In this document: one piece after another, positions 61,123 to 64,000 of the stretch
Layout of the letters: each line of letters opens with the position of its first letter
How positions within the stretch are numbered: the first letter of the stretch is position 1
Assembly (NCBI RefSeq): GCF_003544835.1
Contig: NZ_CP032099.1
Span: 1,116,001 to 1,180,000 of the forward strand
Direction: 5' to 3'
DNA length: 64,000 nucleotides
DNA from: Aliarcobacter skirrowii CCUG 10374
GTDB taxonomy: Bacteria > Campylobacterota > Campylobacteria > Campylobacterales > Arcobacteraceae
The notes under the pieces: generated by a model
Database searches by the model: none
What the model was told of the DNA's origin: nothing
Seen by the model: the letters and a program-made list of their open reading frames with translations, nothing else
Position numbers and translations under genes: made by a program

Positions 61123-62328
61123 TTGAATAAAAAACTTATAAATTTTATTGTAAAAAAATATCTAAAATTTGATAAAAAAAATCCATTTATATCAATAAGT
61201 GCAATTTTAGCATTTATTGGTGTTGCTGTTGGTGTTATGGTTTTAATTTTATCAATGGCCATTATGAATGGAACTGCAAAAGAGTTTGAAAATAAACTAT
61301 TTACAATGAACTATCCACTTACAATATATGAAAAAACTTCAAATGCTGTAGATAAAGAGCTTTTACAATCTTTACAAAAAGAGTTTAAAGATTTGAAATT
61401 TTCACCATTTATATCAACTCAAGCCATTATTCAAAATGGTGATAATATGAGTGGTGGAGTTGTTTTTGGAGTTGTTCCAAACTTAGAAAAAGAGATAAAC
61501 CCAATATACAAAGATGCCTTAAAAGATTTGGTTCCAAATAAGTTTGATATTATAACAGGTGTTGGAATAAGCGATAAACTATATCTTTTTGAATCTGCTA
61601 AAGCAACTTTATATTTTACAGATTTAAATCCAGCTGGTTTCTCTTTAATGCCAAAAATGAAAAGATTTGAATATATATCATCATTTAGCTCAGGCTTAAG
61701 CGCTTATGATAAAGCATATATGTACACATCAATTGAAGCTTTACAAACTATTTTACAAAAAGATGAAAATATTTATGATGGAATTCACATACACTCAGAA
61801 AATGCATTTAGTGATATTGAAAAATTAAGAACTTTTTTAGAAGATGTAGATGTTGGAGTTGTAGGTTGGTGGCAACAAAATGGTAACTTTTTTGCAGCTA
61901 TGAAGATGGAAAAAAGAGCTTTGTTTATTGTTTTAATGCTAATTATTCTAATAGCTTCACTAAATATAATCTCTTCACTTCTTATGACTGTTATGAGTAG
62001 AAGAAAAGAGATAGCCCTACTTTTATCAATGGGGGCTAGTTCTAAAGAGATAAAATCAATATTTTTAAAGCTTGGAATTACTATTGGATTTGGTGGAATT
62101 ATTTTAGGAATTATCTTAGGATTTATAGGTTATTTTTTATTAGATACTTTTGATATTGTATCACTTCCAGCAGATGTTTATGGAAGTGCAAAATTACCTT
62201 TAGATTTAGCAATATCTGACTTCTTTTCAATTATAATTGGTGCAATGATTATTGTATTTTTATCATCTTACTATCCAGCTAGTCGTGCTACAAAAATCGA
62301 TGTTATTGATGTTTTAAGAAATGAGTAG
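61123..62328 (+). CDS. LolC/LolE-type ABC transporter permease
   Basis: A 401-aa protein with one N-terminal membrane helix (SISAILAFIGVAVGVMVLIL), a periplasmic domain (~45-270) and three C-terminal helices in an FtsX domain (IVLMLIILIASLNIISSLLM, ...RRKEIALLLSMGASSKEI). This is the layout of LolC/LolE, which release lipoproteins to LolA. It starts with TTG 1 nt after the secA stop, behind AGGAAA. The ATPase (LolD) is not in the window. LolA nearby supports the assignment. Confidence 0.87.
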   Translation: MNKKLINFIVKKYLKFDKKNPFISISAILAFIGVAVGVMVLILSMAIMNGTAKEFENKLFTMNYPLTIYEKTSNAVDKELLQSLQKEFKDLKFSPFISTQAIIQNGDNMSGGVVFGVVPNLEKEINPIYKDALKDLVPNKFDIITGVGISDKLYLFESAKATLYFTDLNPAGFSLMPKMKRFEYISSFSSGLSAYDKAYMYTSIEALQTILQKDENIYDGIHIHSENAFSDIEKLRTFLEDVDVGVVGWWQQNGNFFAAMKMEKRALFIVLMLIILIASLNIISSLLMTVMSRRKEIALLLSMGASSKEIKSIFLKLGITIGFGGIILGIILGFIGYFLLDTFDIVSLPADVYGSAKLPLDLAISDFFSIIIGAMIIVFLSSYYPASRATKIDVIDVLRNE

Positions 62329-62346
62329 AGATTAATCTCTACTCAT
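62321..62346. terminator. Bidirectional terminator, perfect 26-nt palindrome over two stop codons
   Basis: ATGAGTAGAGATT (62321-62333) is exactly mirrored by AATCTCTACTCAT (62334-62346). The stop codons of both convergent genes lie in it, each preceded by a GAG codon. In plus orientation it is followed by CTTCTTTTTTCT; in minus orientation the tail TTCTTAAAAC is weaker. Confidence 0.7.
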
Positions 62347-64000
62347 CTTCTTTTTTCTCTTCATCTTTTTTCATTAAACTATTAAATATATCAAATGGTG
62401 AATTAATAACTCTTTTAAAAATATTAACAGGAGCATTTACACTATCTTTTAAAAAGTTTGAGTCTATTTTTGGATCACTTAAATCGCCACTTAAATGTAT
62501 TTTACTCTCAACTCTTTTATTATCTCCAAGAAGTATATAGTTTACAATAGGCAAAACATTTACAACATTTGAGTATGTTTTCATAAATATAAGATTTAAC
62601 GATGAATCTATAGTGTGATTATCTAAAAATATTTTAGCATTACCTTCAAAATCCATTCCATTTCCAATAACATTAATATTCTTCAAATCTAAAATATTTG
62701 TTTTATTACTATAAGAAAACTCTACTCTACCCTTTTGAATACTATAATTTCCAATATTATTTATATTTAAAGCTGATGGTATAGCAAATAAAGGGTTTAT
62801 TAAAGCAGGAGAAGTTTGTACAAAAAATAGAATGTTATTTATCAAAGATAGATCTTTTATTAAACTATCTTTAACAAAAAGTTCACCTTTTAAATCTTGC
62901 ATTGTTCCACTTGCAAACATATCAATACTACCATTTTGTAAAATTTTTTTATCTGAAAGTGCATTTATAAAGCTACTATTTGCATCATATAAAAAGATAT
63001 CCAAATAACCCTCTTTATCCTCACTATATGTAAATTTCATATCTTGATTTTCTAGATATATAAATTTTCTATTATCATCAACATTTAACTCATATTTTGT
63101 AGCTATAACTCTATTTTTATTATTTAAAATGAAAGTTGTATCTTCGCCACTTACAAATAACTTAATTCCAAGTTTACTATCGCTATCTTCTTCAATACTT
63201 TTATCTTTATTTGGCGTATTGTAAAAAATTTCATACTCTTTTGTAAAAATTGTATAGTTATTTTTATCAATATTAAGAAGTAAATCATCATTTATAGTTG
63301 AAATATCAACAACATCATCTTTATATCTACCTTTTATATCAAAATAATCTACCTCTTTTTTATTTTTGTGTAAAATAATAGGAAGTTTTGGAGTTGCAAC
63401 TAATGCATTAAATAATATGGATTCATCATCTTCAATCTTAACTTCTCCATTTTTTATATAAAATTTTTGTGAAAATATATCAAGAGTTGAGTTTTTTAAA
63501 TCTACTTTAATATTTTTTATTCCATCTTTTTTACCTTTTGAAGATCTATTTTCAACTACTACTTCATAACTGTCTAAATAAATAGATATATACTTATCAA
63601 TATTTAATTTTAGGCTCTCATCTATTGAAGAGATTTTTACACTATTATTTATAATATCTGCATAAACTTCCAATGAATCAACTTTTTTACCATCTTTTTT
63701 TAAAGGAAGTTCCAGTCCACTAATATTTGCCTCAAAATGTATTCTATTTTCATCGAAAATATTTATTAAAATATTTCCATCTTTTATAGAATTTGATTTT
63801 AAAATAGTTGAATAGTTGTAAAATTTTGATAAATCATCAATTTTGATATTTAATTTTTCATCATAATTTATATCTACACCAAGCTCTTTCAAAGATATCT
63901 CTATTTTATCTTTAAAATCCATTGAAATATCACTTTTTTTTGATTTTAAATCAATAATTGAATCATCTTTTACAGCCAAATATATTTTTCTAATATCAAC
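62339..64000 (-). CDS. YhdP/AsmA-like (DUF3971-type) envelope protein, 5'-truncated by window edge
   Basis: The frame is open from 64000 to its stop at 62339 and continues outside, so about 553 C-terminal residues are visible; no start codon needs to be assigned. It is beta-rich with Asn/Asp/Lys-rich strands and has an AsmA-like C-terminal part (GELFVKDSLIKDLSLINNIL, IQKGRVEFSYSNKTNILDLK, HLSGDLSDPKIDSNFLKDSV) like YhdP/TamB-class proteins that bridge inner and outer membranes to move phospholipids. A second AsmA-group gene (DUF748) is at 21.3 kb. The transport role is inferred from the family. Confidence 0.8.
   Translation of the reverse strand, partial: VDIRKIYLAVKDDSIIDLKSKKSDISMDFKDKIEISLKELGVDINYDEKLNIKIDDLSKFYNYSTILKSNSIKDGNILINIFDENRIHFEANISGLELPLKKDGKKVDSLEVYADIINNSVKISSIDESLKLNIDKYISIYLDSYEVVVENRSSKGKKDGIKNIKVDLKNSTLDIFSQKFYIKNGEVKIEDDESILFNALVATPKLPIILHKNKKEVDYFDIKGRYKDDVVDISTINDDLLLNIDKNNYTIFTKEYEIFYNTPNKDKSIEEDSDSKLGIKLFVSGEDTTFILNNKNRVIATKYELNVDDNRKFIYLENQDMKFTYSEDKEGYLDIFLYDANSSFINALSDKKILQNGSIDMFASGTMQDLKGELFVKDSLIKDLSLINNILFFVQTSPALINPLFAIPSALNINNIGNYSIQKGRVEFSYSNKTNILDLKNINVIGNGMDFEGNAKIFLDNHTIDSSLNLIFMKTYSNVVNVLPIVNYILLGDNKRVESKIHLSGDLSDPKIDSNFLKDSVNAPVNIFKRVINSPFDIFNSLMKKDEEKKEDE

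Noticed and set aside
1-64000. tRNA genes, CRISPR arrays, insertion sequences and prophage genes
   Set aside because: I looked for cloverleaf-like tails, regularly spaced repeats, transposase motifs and phage modules in the gaps and found none.

Overview
The window is a 64 kb stretch of low-GC (clearly under 30 % GC by eye), densely packed bacterial chromosome. The gene content points to Campylobacterota, most likely the Arcobacter/Aliarcobacter group. Evidence for this is a four-subunit 2-oxoglutarate:acceptor oxidoreductase (oorDABC), a fused CcsBA cytochrome c synthase, the short BioV esterase, a csd-type M23 peptidase/bactofilin pair, and the block aroB - MscS channel - mtaB - FtsH-like, which I recall also sits together in Helicobacter. 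Many genes overlap by 4-25 nt. Several strong genes start with TTG or GTG behind a good Shine-Dalgarno. No tRNA, CRISPR array, IS element, prophage or rRNA was seen.

Layout. 1-2.9 kb: the end of an Mrp Na+/H+ antiporter operon (mrpC partial, D, E, F, G). 2.9-20.4 kb: housekeeping and metabolic genes, namely a DUF455 ferritin-like protein, a metallo-beta-lactamase fold hydrolase, a degenerate GGDEF protein, cmoB, pepD, ccsBA, a DnaQ-type exonuclease, trpF, rpe, pldA, a c-type cytochrome, a Nudix hydrolase, yajQ, DUF423, a phosphoribosyltransferase, argF, hemN, a solitary MOBV-relaxase-like protein and meso-diaminopimelate dehydrogenase. 20.5-33.5 kb: a lone ABC ATPase with a DUF748 protein, a CorC-type protein, mutS2, then mogA-bioV-FtsH-like-mtaB-mscS-aroB on the minus strand. 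33.6-39.7 kb: sixA, then a minus-strand operon of SafE-like membrane protein, an unlisted 59-aa small ORF, a BtuB-type TonB receptor, periplasmic binding protein, ATPase and permease. Upstream of it lies a candidate small RNA. 39.7-45.6 kb: HAD phosphatase, rsuA, aat, then a second TonB receptor with a FixG/NapH-like 4Fe-4S membrane protein and a DUF393 protein. 45.7-51.2 kb: DUF302, DUF2721, an RNase H with an N-terminal extension, an ABC-F ATPase, yqeY, the M23 peptidase and ccmA bactofilin. 51.3-64 kb: trpC, a TPR lipoprotein, YkgJ, a TrmN6-like methylase, oorDABC, RNase P RNA (rnpB, minus strand), lolA, secA, a LolC-type permease and a YhdP/AsmA-like protein cut by the window end.

How it works together. 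Clear units are energy and ion homeostasis (Mrp, CcsBA, Oor), the envelope (PldA, LolA, LolC-type permease, AsmA-like proteins, SecA, Csd/CcmA) and two outer-membrane metal or cofactor uptake loci. The items most worth a second look are the MOBV-like gene with a hairpin covering its ribosome binding site, the structured small RNA candidate at 39.4-39.5 kb, the 59-aa ORF in the BtuB operon, and an FtsH homologue whose zinc-protease motif is gone.
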